Shown here: positions 8,612-15,633 of the stretch, piece by piece
Layout of the letters: each line of letters begins with the position of its first letter
Position numbering within the stretch: the first letter of the stretch is position 1
NCBI GenBank assembly: GCA_948896875.1
Contig: CAQUWW010000005.1
Coordinates: 18,156 to 63,749, forward strand
Source of the DNA: an uncultured Acetatifactor sp.
Lineage (GTDB): Bacteria > Bacillota > Clostridia > Lachnospirales > Lachnospiraceae
Direction of reading: 5' to 3'
DNA: 45,594 bases
Notes under the pieces: model-generated
Databases searched by the model: none
What the model was told of the DNA's origin: nothing
The model's input: the letters and a program-made list of their open reading frames with translations, nothing else
Made by a program: the position numbers and the translations under genes

Positions 8612-8640
8612 ATTATACCTTAACTGCAGAGGTTTGACAA
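8612..8640 (-). promoter_or_regulatory. Strong sigma-A promoter of the histidine kinase gene
   Basis: Minus strand: TTGTCA (8635-8640), 17-nt spacer, TATAAT (8612-8617). The start point would fall near 8605, leaving a leader of about 115 nt. In that leader two related elements, ACTCGTGAATGCATTTA (8512-8528) and ACTCGTTATACATTTA (8565-8580), recur 53 bp apart (five helical turns) and may bind a regulator. Confidence 0.7.
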
Positions 8641-8750
8641 GAATATGTGTTTTTGAGAAAATTGCGGCGCAGGTGATTGCTGCAATAACGGCGTAGAAAC
8701 AGGTTACGGGCCCCTAAGTGATGGGGCATTGTAGAAAAACTTATTCCTGC

Positions 8751-9461
8751 TCAATTCCGGCTGATAAAAGCCCGGTTGATTTCGTCGTACTTTCCCCTGG
8801 CCAGAGGAAGCATAATATTTTCTTCCGCCAAACTACCTTCCAGGGTAACGGAAGCACGGGAAATTCTGGTGACATATTTCAGAGAGACCAGATAGGAACG
8901 GTGAATGCGGAAAAAGTCCTGACTGAGCCGGGCGGCAAAGGAGGATATATTTTCTTTGATCCGGTATTCCCTTGTTGCCGTATGAATGGAGATATAATGC
9001 AGAAAGGCTTCCACATACAGAATATCCGCCTCATACAGCTTGACTGTCTCATGTTCACAGGTGATGACCACAGAGGGCGGTTCAACTGAAAGCCGCCCGG
9101 CCGCTTTGGAGAGCACCGGCATCAGCCGGTCTCCGGCCACAGGCTTGACCAGATAGTGCAGAGCGTCCACTTCGTATCCTTCACCGATAAATTCTGTGTG
9201 GGAGGTGATGAAGATAATTTCGGTCCGACTTTTATCTTCCCGGATGCGTTTGGCCAGCTCCACACCTGAAATTCCACTCATTTCCACATCCAGCAGGAGA
9301 ATATCGCAGGTACGGTTCTCTTCATAGGAAAAGAGGAAAGCTTCCGCGGAGGGAAAGGTCTTTATTTCGCAGGGATATCCAGATAACCTGCTCCATTTTG
9401 ACACCAGAGAGGAGAGATATTCTGTTTCCCGGGATTCATCGTCACAGATTGAAATGTACAT
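8751..9461 (-). CDS. LytTR-family response regulator
   Basis: 236 residues. The receiver domain has the acidic pair CDD (residues 6-8), the phospho-acceptor in ILLLDVEMSG (Asp about 58), Thr in FITSHTEF and Lys in YLVKPV. From about residue 135 a LytTR DNA-binding domain follows (VKLYEADILYVEAFLHYISIH, FFRIHRSYLVSLKYV). The ATG at 9461 is chosen because it begins a typical receiver strand (MYISICDDES) and follows AAGGAG; a longer reading to 9530 adds 23 residues with no ribosome site. It lies 137 nt after the ABC-2 permeases and before the histidine kinase, forming a two-component system that plausibly controls the neighbouring exporter. Confidence 0.93.
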   Translation of the reverse strand: MYISICDDESRETEYLSSLVSKWSRLSGYPCEIKTFPSAEAFLFSYEENRTCDILLLDVEMSGISGVELAKRIREDKSRTEIIFITSHTEFIGEGYEVDALHYLVKPVAGDRLMPVLSKAAGRLSVEPPSVVITCEHETVKLYEADILYVEAFLHYISIHTATREYRIKENISSFAARLSQDFFRIHRSYLVSLKYVTRISRASVTLEGSLAEENIMLPLARGKYDEINRAFISRN

Positions 9462-9598
9462 TGTGGACAGTCTCCTTTTCTTCCGCGGCCGGATGTTCCG
9501 GCATACATGAACTGCTGTAACAAAGGCCATTATAAAAGAAACTAAGTTTCAGGTCAAGTTACTTTCCATCTGTGGCGGTGTGGTCAGCCGCGAAGGCA

Positions 9599-10393
9599 TT
9601 ACTGCCGTACCTCCATCAGATTGCTGGAGGAATAACGTCTCAGCCCCCGATAGAATACGAAAACTGCTGCAGCAGTTAGCAGAGCGGCATAACCCAGCAC
9701 GATAAGCAGACTTCTCCCGTCGAATTCTATCATGATATGAATGGGCTGATAAATTGCCATACCTACCGGGATGATATTGTAGAGTAGAAATCTTGCCGTC
9801 CCCTGAAAGATTCCGTCAGGATAGGTGGAGAAGCTGATCAGACAGTTGACCATATTATCCCCAAAGGCATCTGCCCTCACGAACCAGAAGGACAGGCTTC
9901 CCATCAGCAGGGAAAAGGCCGTTACAATCACTGTCCCTGTTATGGTAAACAAAGTAAACAGGAGAAGCCTGTTGACACTGAAACAAAACAGGCAGACAAT
10001 CAGGAAGCCGTAAATCAGGTCTCCGATAGCCGAGGTATTGGTGGAGGAAGTGATAACGCTCAGCAGTACATTTTTCGGTTGTACCAGATAGGCGTCCAGC
10101 TTGCCGTTGATAATCAGTCCCGGCAGGGAAAATGCCCTGGCAAAAAGAATCCGCGACAGACCATAGCTGCTGGCGGCCAGCCCCCACAGAAGCATGACAT
10201 CACTCATGCGATAGCCGCCGATGTCCTCTTTGAGATGGAACAAAATTACCCATTGTACGATAAAGGTTGCATTGTTCAGAATCATAAATCCGATATTTGT
10301 CAGAAAGGTCACTCTGTTCAGCATCTCCCGCATAATATTGTATCTGACAGAGAGCCCGCATACCCGTAATTGATTTTTAGCCGCCGTTAACAT
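9599..10393 (-). CDS. ABC-2 type permease (DUF990/ABC2_membrane_6-like)
   Basis: About 264 residues with six hydrophobic segments. The stretch STYPDGIFQGTARFLLYNIIPVG is typical of the ABC-2 family once called DUF990, where a YP motif precedes a conserved helix. I chose the ATG at 10393, which overlaps the end of the preceding permease by 17 nt and has GGGGG upstream; a longer reading to 10450 would overlap by 74 nt. It works with the permease at 10377..11168 and the ATPase at 11428..12414 as an exporter. The substrate is unknown. Confidence 0.88.
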   Translation of the reverse strand: MLTAAKNQLRVCGLSVRYNIMREMLNRVTFLTNIGFMILNNATFIVQWVILFHLKEDIGGYRMSDVMLLWGLAASSYGLSRILFARAFSLPGLIINGKLDAYLVQPKNVLLSVITSSTNTSAIGDLIYGFLIVCLFCFSVNRLLLFTLFTITGTVIVTAFSLLMGSLSFWFVRADAFGDNMVNCLISFSTYPDGIFQGTARFLLYNIIPVGMAIYQPIHIMIEFDGRSLLIVLGYAALLTAAAVFVFYRGLRRYSSSNLMEVRQ

Positions 10394-11168
10394 GAAGCTT
10401 TTTAACCCCCTTTCCATAGAGGAAGAACATAAGTCCGCATCCGACTGCAAGGTAAATTATCTGCGCCGCTACAATTTCCAGAAACTTTTCCCAGCTGAAA
10501 TCCACCACCAGCTTTGCCGGTCCGTAACAGACCGTATATATCGGTGTAAGTCTGAAAACAGGCTGTAGAGCCGCAGGAAAGATTTCCACCGGGAATATGG
10601 TTCCGATTACAAGTATCAGTTTGTCATAGATCCACTGGAAGGGATTGGAATCCTCAATCCAGAAGGAAATCAGGCTGATGCACAGCTTGAAGACTGCATT
10701 GATGGTAATTCCCAGCAGGATGACAGGCAGTGTCGCCAGAAGGGAAACAAGTCGGAAGCCAGGCAGCCTTCCTACCATTGTCAACCCCATTGAAATGGAT
10801 AATGCCGCGTACATGGGCAGCCGTATCCCCCATTCCGCTGTATATTTTGTCAATATATAGAGGGTATAATGATAAGGCTTGTTCATTAAATAGGCAATAT
10901 TTCCGTTTCGGATGTCTGTGGCCGCCTGCCTTGTCACTGTTCCGGAGCGGGTGCCGAACCACATGCCTTCCGTAATCATCACATACCAGATCATCTGTTC
11001 CTTCGTATAACCGGCGATGAGTTCTTCCGGCGAGGCGTACATATAGTTCCACAGACAAATAAAGACATAAATAAAAATGAAATAGCTGATAAACCCGAAG
11101 GCAATATTCATTGCATACTGCAGGTTTTCCATCAGGACTGAACGATAAATGACAGCGTATTTTCTCAT
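10377..11168 (-). CDS. ABC-2 type permease
   Basis: 263 residues with about six transmembrane segments, an N-terminal MRKYAVIYRSVLMENLQYAMN typical of ABC-2 permeases whose N-terminus precedes the first membrane helix, and a C-terminal YGKGVKKLHVNGG. It forms with the overlapping 9599..10393 gene the two-permease module of a DUF990-type exporter. The start ATG at 11168 has GGAG about 15 nt upstream, a long spacing, and this ribosome site immediately follows the end of a palindromic repeat block. No other start fits better. Confidence 0.9.
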   Translation of the reverse strand: MRKYAVIYRSVLMENLQYAMNIAFGFISYFIFIYVFICLWNYMYASPEELIAGYTKEQMIWYVMITEGMWFGTRSGTVTRQAATDIRNGNIAYLMNKPYHYTLYILTKYTAEWGIRLPMYAALSISMGLTMVGRLPGFRLVSLLATLPVILLGITINAVFKLCISLISFWIEDSNPFQWIYDKLILVIGTIFPVEIFPAALQPVFRLTPIYTVCYGPAKLVVDFSWEKFLEIVAAQIIYLAVGCGLMFFLYGKGVKKLHVNGG

Positions 11169-11190
11169 GATATTGAGTTTGTTCTCCTTT

Positions 11191-11432
11191 CTGATTCCAG
11201 TTCCGCAAATGCTCAGTTGGCATCAGATCCGGCAGAGCAATTACAGCCGCAGTTTTGCGTCTGTAATTGCTCTAGATGCCATCTGTGCATCTGCTGATTT
11301 AAGTTCCGCATACATACAAATGGTATCATTTCCGGCAGAACAATTACGGCCATACGTATGTTCGTAATTTCTCTGGATACCATTCTGCATGTATGCTGAT
11401 TCCAGTTCCGCAGATGCACATACGGCATCAGG
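11191..11432. repeat. 2.4 tandem copies of a ~102-bp palindromic repeat inside the ABC operon
   Basis: Copies begin with CTGATTYMAGTTCCGCA at 11191, 11294 and 11396 (spacing 103 and 102). Each full copy contains a long quasi-palindrome: AGAGCAATTACAG/CTGTAATTGCTCT in the first, with outer arms GGCATC/GATGCC, and the diverged equivalents TGGTATC/GATACCA in the second, with compensating changes on both arms. The third copy is a half that runs into the stop codon of the ATPase gene. The block fills the gap between ATPase and permease genes and would fold into two hairpins in the mRNA. Confidence 0.85.
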
Positions 11433-12414
11433 CCCCGATATCGGCGCTCTTGTATATTTCCGTGATGATATTCTCCAGTGGGACATTGGAGATGGTGATG
11501 TCCTCCACATGCTCTGCATTGATAAGGCGCAGGGCGTCGTTGATGCGTATGATGCCGGTATCTACTTCCAGCTTTATATGACTGCCGTTTTGCTTCAGGA
11601 CGGTAATCCCTTTGGCGGATGGCAGAGGCGTTTCTTCCTGCTGTTTGATCTCCAGGATTTTCCTGTTGAGATAGTGGTACTTCAAATGGGACATGGAGTC
11701 ATCCAGCACAATCTGCCCATTGTTGACAATGATAATCCGTTTGCAGAGTTTCTCAATGTCTCCTATATCATGGCTGGTCAGGAAGATGGTGGTGTGAAGC
11801 TCCCTGTTCATCTGTCTGATCAGGGAACGGATATTCTCCTTTACCACCGGGTCCAGGCCGATGGTAGGTTCATCCAGGAACAGAATCCGGGGCCTGTGAA
11901 TCAAAGAGGCCACAATCTCACATCGAATGCGCTGTCCCAGGGAGAGATTTCTGACCGGAGTGTTGATAAAGCCGCTTAGCTCAAAGGTATCCGACAGCTC
12001 CTGAATCCGGGCTTCGGCTTCTCTGTCCGGCAAATCATAAACAGCGCTGAAAAAGCGGAAATTATCATAAGGAGTCAGGTGAGTCCAGAGCTGTTCCTTC
12101 TGACCGAACACGGTGCCAATTTTGTAGGCAAGCTGTTTTCTCTTCCTGGAAGGGTCCAAGCCCAACACTTCCGCTCTGCCGCCGTCTGGATATAGAATCC
12201 CTGTCAGCATCTTGATGGTAGTGCTCTTGCCTGCGCCGTTGGGACCGATGAAGGCCAGCATCTCCCCTTCCTCCACCTGAAAGGAGATGTGGTTTACCGC
12301 CGGGATTTCCTGAGTCTGCGGATGAAAGATGGATCGCATACTTCCGGCGATCCCTTTTTCCTTCTGCTTTACCCGAAAGGTTTTCGATAAGTTTTCTGTC
12401 TCAATTACGTTCAT
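11428..12414 (-). CDS. ABC transporter ATP-binding protein (exporter of the DUF990-permease type)
   Basis: 328 residues. Walker A GPNGAGKST, Q-loop near GQKEQLWTHLTPYDNF, signature NLSLGQRIRCEI, Walker B ILFLDEPTIGLD and H-loop TSHDIGD are all present. An insert before Walker A (GSMRSIFHPQTQEIPAV) is common in ATPases paired with these permeases. The ATG at 12414 has GGGAGGGG 6 nt upstream, so nine extra codons upstream are left out. It powers the permeases at 10377-11168 and 9599-10393. The leader region upstream contains mini-ORFs and a terminator that suggest attenuation control; a palindromic 40-bp element lies directly before the ribosome site. Confidence 0.94.
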   Translation of the reverse strand: MNVIETENLSKTFRVKQKEKGIAGSMRSIFHPQTQEIPAVNHISFQVEEGEMLAFIGPNGAGKSTTIKMLTGILYPDGGRAEVLGLDPSRKRKQLAYKIGTVFGQKEQLWTHLTPYDNFRFFSAVYDLPDREAEARIQELSDTFELSGFINTPVRNLSLGQRIRCEIVASLIHRPRILFLDEPTIGLDPVVKENIRSLIRQMNRELHTTIFLTSHDIGDIEKLCKRIIIVNNGQIVLDDSMSHLKYHYLNRKILEIKQQEETPLPSAKGITVLKQNGSHIKLEVDTGIIRINDALRLINAEHVEDITISNVPLENIITEIYKSADIGA

Positions 12415-12435
12415 GTTCTGCCCCTCCCTTTTTGG

Positions 12436-12475
12436 TAACAATAGAATCCATGCTCTGCAGAGATTTTATTGTCAT
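12436..12475. repeat. Dispersed 40-bp palindromic element, copy A
   Basis: Plus strand reads AACAATAGAATCCATGCTC then TGCAGAGATTTTATTGTC, an imperfect inverted repeat. It is nearly the reverse complement of the element at 15418-15457. Here it lies between the terminator and the ribosome site of the ATPase gene. Confidence 0.7.
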
Positions 12476-12488
12476 ATTTTATTGCTAT

Positions 12489-12536
12489 AAAAAAACCGCC
12501 TGACACGATACACTTTTGTGTATATGCCCTGCGGTT
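12489..12536 (-). terminator. Terminator in the leader of the ABC exporter operon
   Basis: On the minus strand AACCGC...GCGGTT arms (12531-12536 and 12494-12499) enclose an inner ATACAC-AAAA-GTGTAT hairpin and are followed by seven T residues, a classic Rho-independent terminator. It lies about 75 nt before the ATPase start and after two mini-ORFs. An upstream TGCGGT (plus-strand 12556-12561 as ACCGCA) can pair with ACCGCA of the 5' arm and would act as an antiterminator. Confidence 0.8.
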
Positions 12537-12542
12537 CTCTTT

Positions 12543-12593
12543 CTATCTCCTGATTACCGCATAGCCAAATAAGACTTTCCATCTTACGGCCAT
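12543..12593 (-). CDS. Possible 16-codon leader ORF (uORF2)
   Basis: ATG to TAG, 16 residues, with a basic and aromatic composition (begins MAVRWKVLFGY, ends RR). No good ribosome site precedes it. Its 3' end overlaps the putative antiterminator strand and its stop lies in the loop between antiterminator arms, the position expected of a regulatory leader peptide. It may equally be chance. Confidence 0.25.
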   Translation of the reverse strand: MAVRWKVLFGYAVIRR

Positions 12594-12618
12594 GCGTCTG
12601 TCCGGCTGGAAGCCGGCG

Positions 12619-12696
12619 TCAGGTGGTGACCGTAATATGCAAAATCGGAGAGACCAGCATAATCAGACTAAATTGCACATTACTTTGATAATTCAT
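12619..12696 (-). CDS. Possible 25-codon leader ORF (uORF1) with strong ribosome site
   Basis: ATG at 12696 to TGA at 12619, 25 residues, hydrophobic in the middle (SLIMLVSPILHI). It is preceded by AAAAGGAGAATAAA, as good a ribosome site as any real gene here, and by a promoter at 12777-12805. A CCGGCT/AGCCGG hairpin follows the stop. I infer a leader peptide that senses ribosome stalling ahead of the ABC operon; a small toxic or secreted peptide is the alternative. Confidence 0.45.
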   Translation of the reverse strand: MNYQSNVQFSLIMLVSPILHITVTT

Positions 12697-12776
12697 TTTA
12701 TTCTCCTTTTGTTCCGGATACATGATGGCAGCTTTCAGCTAAAACCCGGAACCTGTAGCCATATCGAATCTGATAA

Positions 12777-12805
12777 TTTATACTCACATCCAAAATACTT
12801 GCCAA
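12777..12805 (-). promoter_or_regulatory. Sigma-A promoter of the leader/ABC exporter operon
   Basis: Minus strand: TTGGCA (12800-12805), 17-nt spacer, TATAAA (12777-12782). The transcript would start near 12770, pass a GTTCCGG/CCGGAAC stem just before uORF1, then the two mini-ORFs and the terminator. Confidence 0.6.
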
Positions 12806-12966
12806 TGTCAACGTATAACGAGTGGGCGTCTGCAATCCAAAACAGAAAATGGCAGATAAATATGCCCACAAGTATAAAATTTCAGATAGCATATCACATT
12901 TTTTGAAAATATGCAAGAATTATTTTAAAAATTTTGTACCCCTGATTTTCAGCGGATTTTCAATCC

Positions 12967-12998
12967 GTAACAGTTCAGAAAGGACATGGAACTGTTAC
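12967..12998 (-). terminator. Inverted repeat after the aldo/keto reductase gene, possible terminator
   Basis: Perfect 10-bp arms GTAACAGTTC (12967-12976) and GAACTGTTAC (12989-12998) directly after the stop at 13000. No T run follows on the minus strand, so termination is uncertain; a second short hairpin (GGATT-GAA-AATCC) comes next. Confidence 0.35.
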
Positions 12999-12999
12999 A

Positions 13000-14118
13000 T
13001 CAATCCAGTTTTTCAGCCGCTTCCTTCATCAATTCGATAACAGGAAGATGCTGGGGGCACACACGCTCACACTGACCGCAGCCGATGCAGTCCGAAGCCC
13101 TGCCGCTCTTCTGTATCAGGCCCGAGTAGAATTTCCTGGAGCGCAAGTCCTCCGGGAAACGGCGCAGTGTGTTTACAGTCCTGAAAACATCAGGAATGCT
13201 TATTTTCTTCGGACATCCGTCACAGCAATACCTGCAGGCGGTACATCCTATCTGCGGCATCCCGAGAAGGTCCTCTGTCACTTCATTTACGAGCTTCAAT
13301 TCAGCATCTGACAGCACTTCAAAATCACGGAATGTGTCAATATTATCTTCCATCTGCGCTTCATTAGACATTCCGGATAATATGGTCATCACGCCCGGAA
13401 GAGAACCCACAAAGCGAAGCGCCCAGGAAGCGACGGATTTTTCCGGGCGATGGCTCTTAAACTTTGCCTCGATCTCCGGAGCCATACTGGCAAGGGTACC
13501 TCCCTTTACCGGCTCCATAACAATAATGGGGATCTCCCTTTCGTGTAATATATCATAGAGCCTTTGAGATTGGATATCCGGGTTGGTCCTGTCAAGGTAA
13601 TTGAGCTGGATCTGCACGAATTCCACCTCGGGATGCTCATCAAGGAGCGTCTCAAGAAGCTCAGGAGTTCCATGATACGAAAAACCAAAGTGTTTGATCT
13701 TTCCTTCCGCCTTCCGCTTCATGCACCAGTCAAAGCAATTATACTTGACAGATGTGTCATAATTGGCGCCGTCCTCCATGGAATGCAGAAGAGAGAAATC
13801 AAAGTAATCCACTCCGGCTCTGCTTAACTGTTCATTAAACAGTCTTTCCACATCCTCCGCTTTTTTGATCTCCCATGCAGGCAGTTTTGTTGCAAGCATA
13901 AAGCTGTCTCTGGGGTACCTTTTGACAAGCGCTTCCCTTGCCTCGACTTCCGATTTTCCCCCGTGGTATACATAAGCCGTATCAAAATAGTTCATTCCGG
14001 CCTGCATATACTTGTCAATCATACTGCATACCTGCTCATGGTCGATTACGCCATCCTTTTCAGGTAATCTCATCATGCCGAATCCCAGCTTCGGCATCCT
14101 GCTTACATCAATACTCAT
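13000..14118 (-). CDS. Aldo/keto reductase with C-terminal 4Fe-4S ferredoxin domain
   Basis: 372 residues. The N-terminal part is an aldo/keto reductase barrel: LGFGMMRLP, the catalytic-tyrosine region MNYFDTAYVYHGGKSE, and VEFVQIQLNYLD. The C-terminal ~90 residues carry cysteine clusters CTACRYCCDGCP (about residues 293-304) and CIGCGQCERVCP (about 344-355), fitting 4Fe-4S centres as in the large clostridial family annotated as aldo/keto reductase with 4Fe-4S domain. The ATG at 14118 has AGGAGG 8 nt upstream. It is 59 nt downstream of the GH10 gene on the same strand and probably co-transcribed. The physiological substrate is unknown. Confidence 0.92.
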   Translation of the reverse strand: MSIDVSRMPKLGFGMMRLPEKDGVIDHEQVCSMIDKYMQAGMNYFDTAYVYHGGKSEVEAREALVKRYPRDSFMLATKLPAWEIKKAEDVERLFNEQLSRAGVDYFDFSLLHSMEDGANYDTSVKYNCFDWCMKRKAEGKIKHFGFSYHGTPELLETLLDEHPEVEFVQIQLNYLDRTNPDIQSQRLYDILHEREIPIIVMEPVKGGTLASMAPEIEAKFKSHRPEKSVASWALRFVGSLPGVMTILSGMSNEAQMEDNIDTFRDFEVLSDAELKLVNEVTEDLLGMPQIGCTACRYCCDGCPKKISIPDVFRTVNTLRRFPEDLRSRKFYSGLIQKSGRASDCIGCGQCERVCPQHLPVIELMKEAAEKLD

Positions 14119-14177
14119 CAATTTTTCCTCCTGATATTTTATGAAAATATGTATTCCTGTCGGTTTCATGGCATCTC

Positions 14178-15383
14178 TCAGGCCTTTAACGCAAGAACCA
14201 TCTCCGTACTGTCCGTAAGGTACGCATCAGTATTTCTGCCTTCAGCGCTTATGTGGTAATCGCCCTTAAAGGCTTCTACTTCAAACCATCCGTTTTCATC
14301 GGTTTTTACTGTTGTATCTGTCCACCATTCCTGCTTTACAAGCTTCTGAAGCATTTCATACGAGGGCTTGCGAGAATTGTCCTGTCTGACAAAGCCGGCC
14401 GGCGCCTTAAGCCATCCTCCGTCCCTGTAATTCCATGTGGTAATCGCTTCAACAAGGGGGTGGGAAAACAGTATCCGGTACATCTCTTCCAGCTCACGCG
14501 CCTGCCTTTCTTCCCCTTCGGGGGTTGTAGGCCAGCTATCCACCTGCCAGTCATTCAGGTCCACGATATGCGGCGGCATAATCTCTCCCGAGATAAGAGT
14601 ATTCTCGGTAAAGTGTATCGGAAGTCCGAAATGGGAAAACCGCTCAAGTACCTCTTCAAGCTTCTCTCTTCCCCAATACCCCTGATGCTGGTGTGACTGA
14701 ATTCCTATGGCGCTGATGGGAACCCCTGCATTCAGGCAGCCGTCTATAAGTATTTCATAGTCTATGGACGTATTAAAATCATTGAGCAGGAGCACCGCGT
14801 CAGGATTACTTGCATGAGCCCTTTCAAAGACTTCCCTGATCAGACCTACACGGCCTTTCTCCTTGCATATTCTGGTTATGGCATTGTCATACTTGTCAAA
14901 TATCGGCATGATAACGACTTCATTGATCACATCCCACATGTCGATAACGCCCTTAAAACCCGTAACATCCCTGTCGATCCTCTCAAGCTGCTTTTTCAGG
15001 ATGGTCTGATTATCGTATTTCATGAGCCAGTTTGCGCAGGAAGTATGCCAGCACAGGGGATGTCCCTTCACTTTGACTCCCTGAGCCTTCAGATACTGTG
15101 CCGTCTTCATGAGCGAGTCGTGATTTGGTTTCCCCTCTTCGGGCTCATATCTGCCCCAGTAGAAAGGGAGAGTGGCATAATTGAATACCTCGAGCCAGCC
15201 GTCCACCAGCAGCTTATTCGCTTCTCCGCCCTCGACCACATACGGAACAAAATCAAAGCCGCCGCAGCCGAACAAGAATGAGTGGTTTACCTGTCTGACC
15301 CTTACTTCACAATTTGACAGCGGGTTTCCCTGTTCATCTGTCAACCGTATCCGCTTGCTGACTTTCCTGCCTGCTGTTTCCAT
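14178..15383 (-). CDS. Endo-1,4-beta-xylanase, glycoside hydrolase family 10 (intracellular)
   Basis: 401 residues. GH10 signatures: GHPLCWH, WDVINEV with the acid/base Glu (about residue 151), and IHFTEN with the nucleophile Glu (about 258). A short N-terminal beta region (RLTDEQGNPLSNCEVRVRQ) precedes the barrel and a ~45-residue beta tail (DENGWFEVEAFKGDYHISAEG) follows. There is no signal peptide, so it likely cuts imported xylo-oligosaccharides in the cytoplasm. ATG at 15383 follows AAGGAGAGG. Its promoter (15507-15536), a cre-like operator (15456-15469) and an AraC gene lie upstream, which points to control by xylan-derived sugars and carbon catabolite state. Confidence 0.94.
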   Translation of the reverse strand: METAGRKVSKRIRLTDEQGNPLSNCEVRVRQVNHSFLFGCGGFDFVPYVVEGGEANKLLVDGWLEVFNYATLPFYWGRYEPEEGKPNHDSLMKTAQYLKAQGVKVKGHPLCWHTSCANWLMKYDNQTILKKQLERIDRDVTGFKGVIDMWDVINEVVIMPIFDKYDNAITRICKEKGRVGLIREVFERAHASNPDAVLLLNDFNTSIDYEILIDGCLNAGVPISAIGIQSHQHQGYWGREKLEEVLERFSHFGLPIHFTENTLISGEIMPPHIVDLNDWQVDSWPTTPEGEERQARELEEMYRILFSHPLVEAITTWNYRDGGWLKAPAGFVRQDNSRKPSYEMLQKLVKQEWWTDTTVKTDENGWFEVEAFKGDYHISAEGRNTDAYLTDSTEMVLALKA

Positions 15384-15417
15384 AAAACCTCTCCTTATGC
15401 TATAGAATATTTTATTC

Positions 15418-15457
15418 ATGACAATAGAATCCTCGCAGAGCGTGGATTCTATTGTTG
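15418..15457. repeat. Dispersed 40-bp palindromic element, copy B
   Basis: ACAATAGAATCC (15421-15432) and GGATTCTATTGT (15444-15455) are perfect 12-bp inverted arms with an 11-nt spacer (TCGCAGAGCGT). The element is nearly the same as the one before the ABC ATPase gene (12436-12475) in opposite orientation. It lies in the leader of the GH10 gene. Confidence 0.75.
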
Positions 15458-15469
15458 AAAGCGCTTTGG
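15456..15469. promoter_or_regulatory. cre-like / LacI-family operator in the GH10 leader
   Basis: TGAAAGCGCTTTGG is a palindrome with central CG that matches the CcpA/LacI-family consensus (TGWAANCGNTNWCA) at most positions. It lies about 30 nt downstream of the inferred start point, where a bound repressor would block elongation. Confidence 0.5.
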
Positions 15470-15506
15470 GAGTTCTTCCTGATTCGTTTTACGATTCTTA
15501 ATTTCA

Positions 15507-15536
15507 ACTATAGCACATTTGGAATTTCTGCATCAA
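15507..15536 (-). promoter_or_regulatory. Sigma-A promoter of the GH10-aldo/keto reductase operon
   Basis: Minus strand: TTGATG (15531-15536), 18-nt spacer, TATAGT (15507-15512). Confidence 0.55.
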
Positions 15537-15633
15537 TGGTTCGCAGGGAGTTTTAGAGATTTGTTCTATTTTTGTGTTAAAAAATTCTTCTTTTCATCAT
15601 AGCGTTGCGATATATTTATCGGAAATAAGATTG

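Noticed and set aside
11213..11519. Several short overlapping ORFs in the repeat block
   Set aside because: They are translations of palindromic repeat DNA, without ribosome sites.
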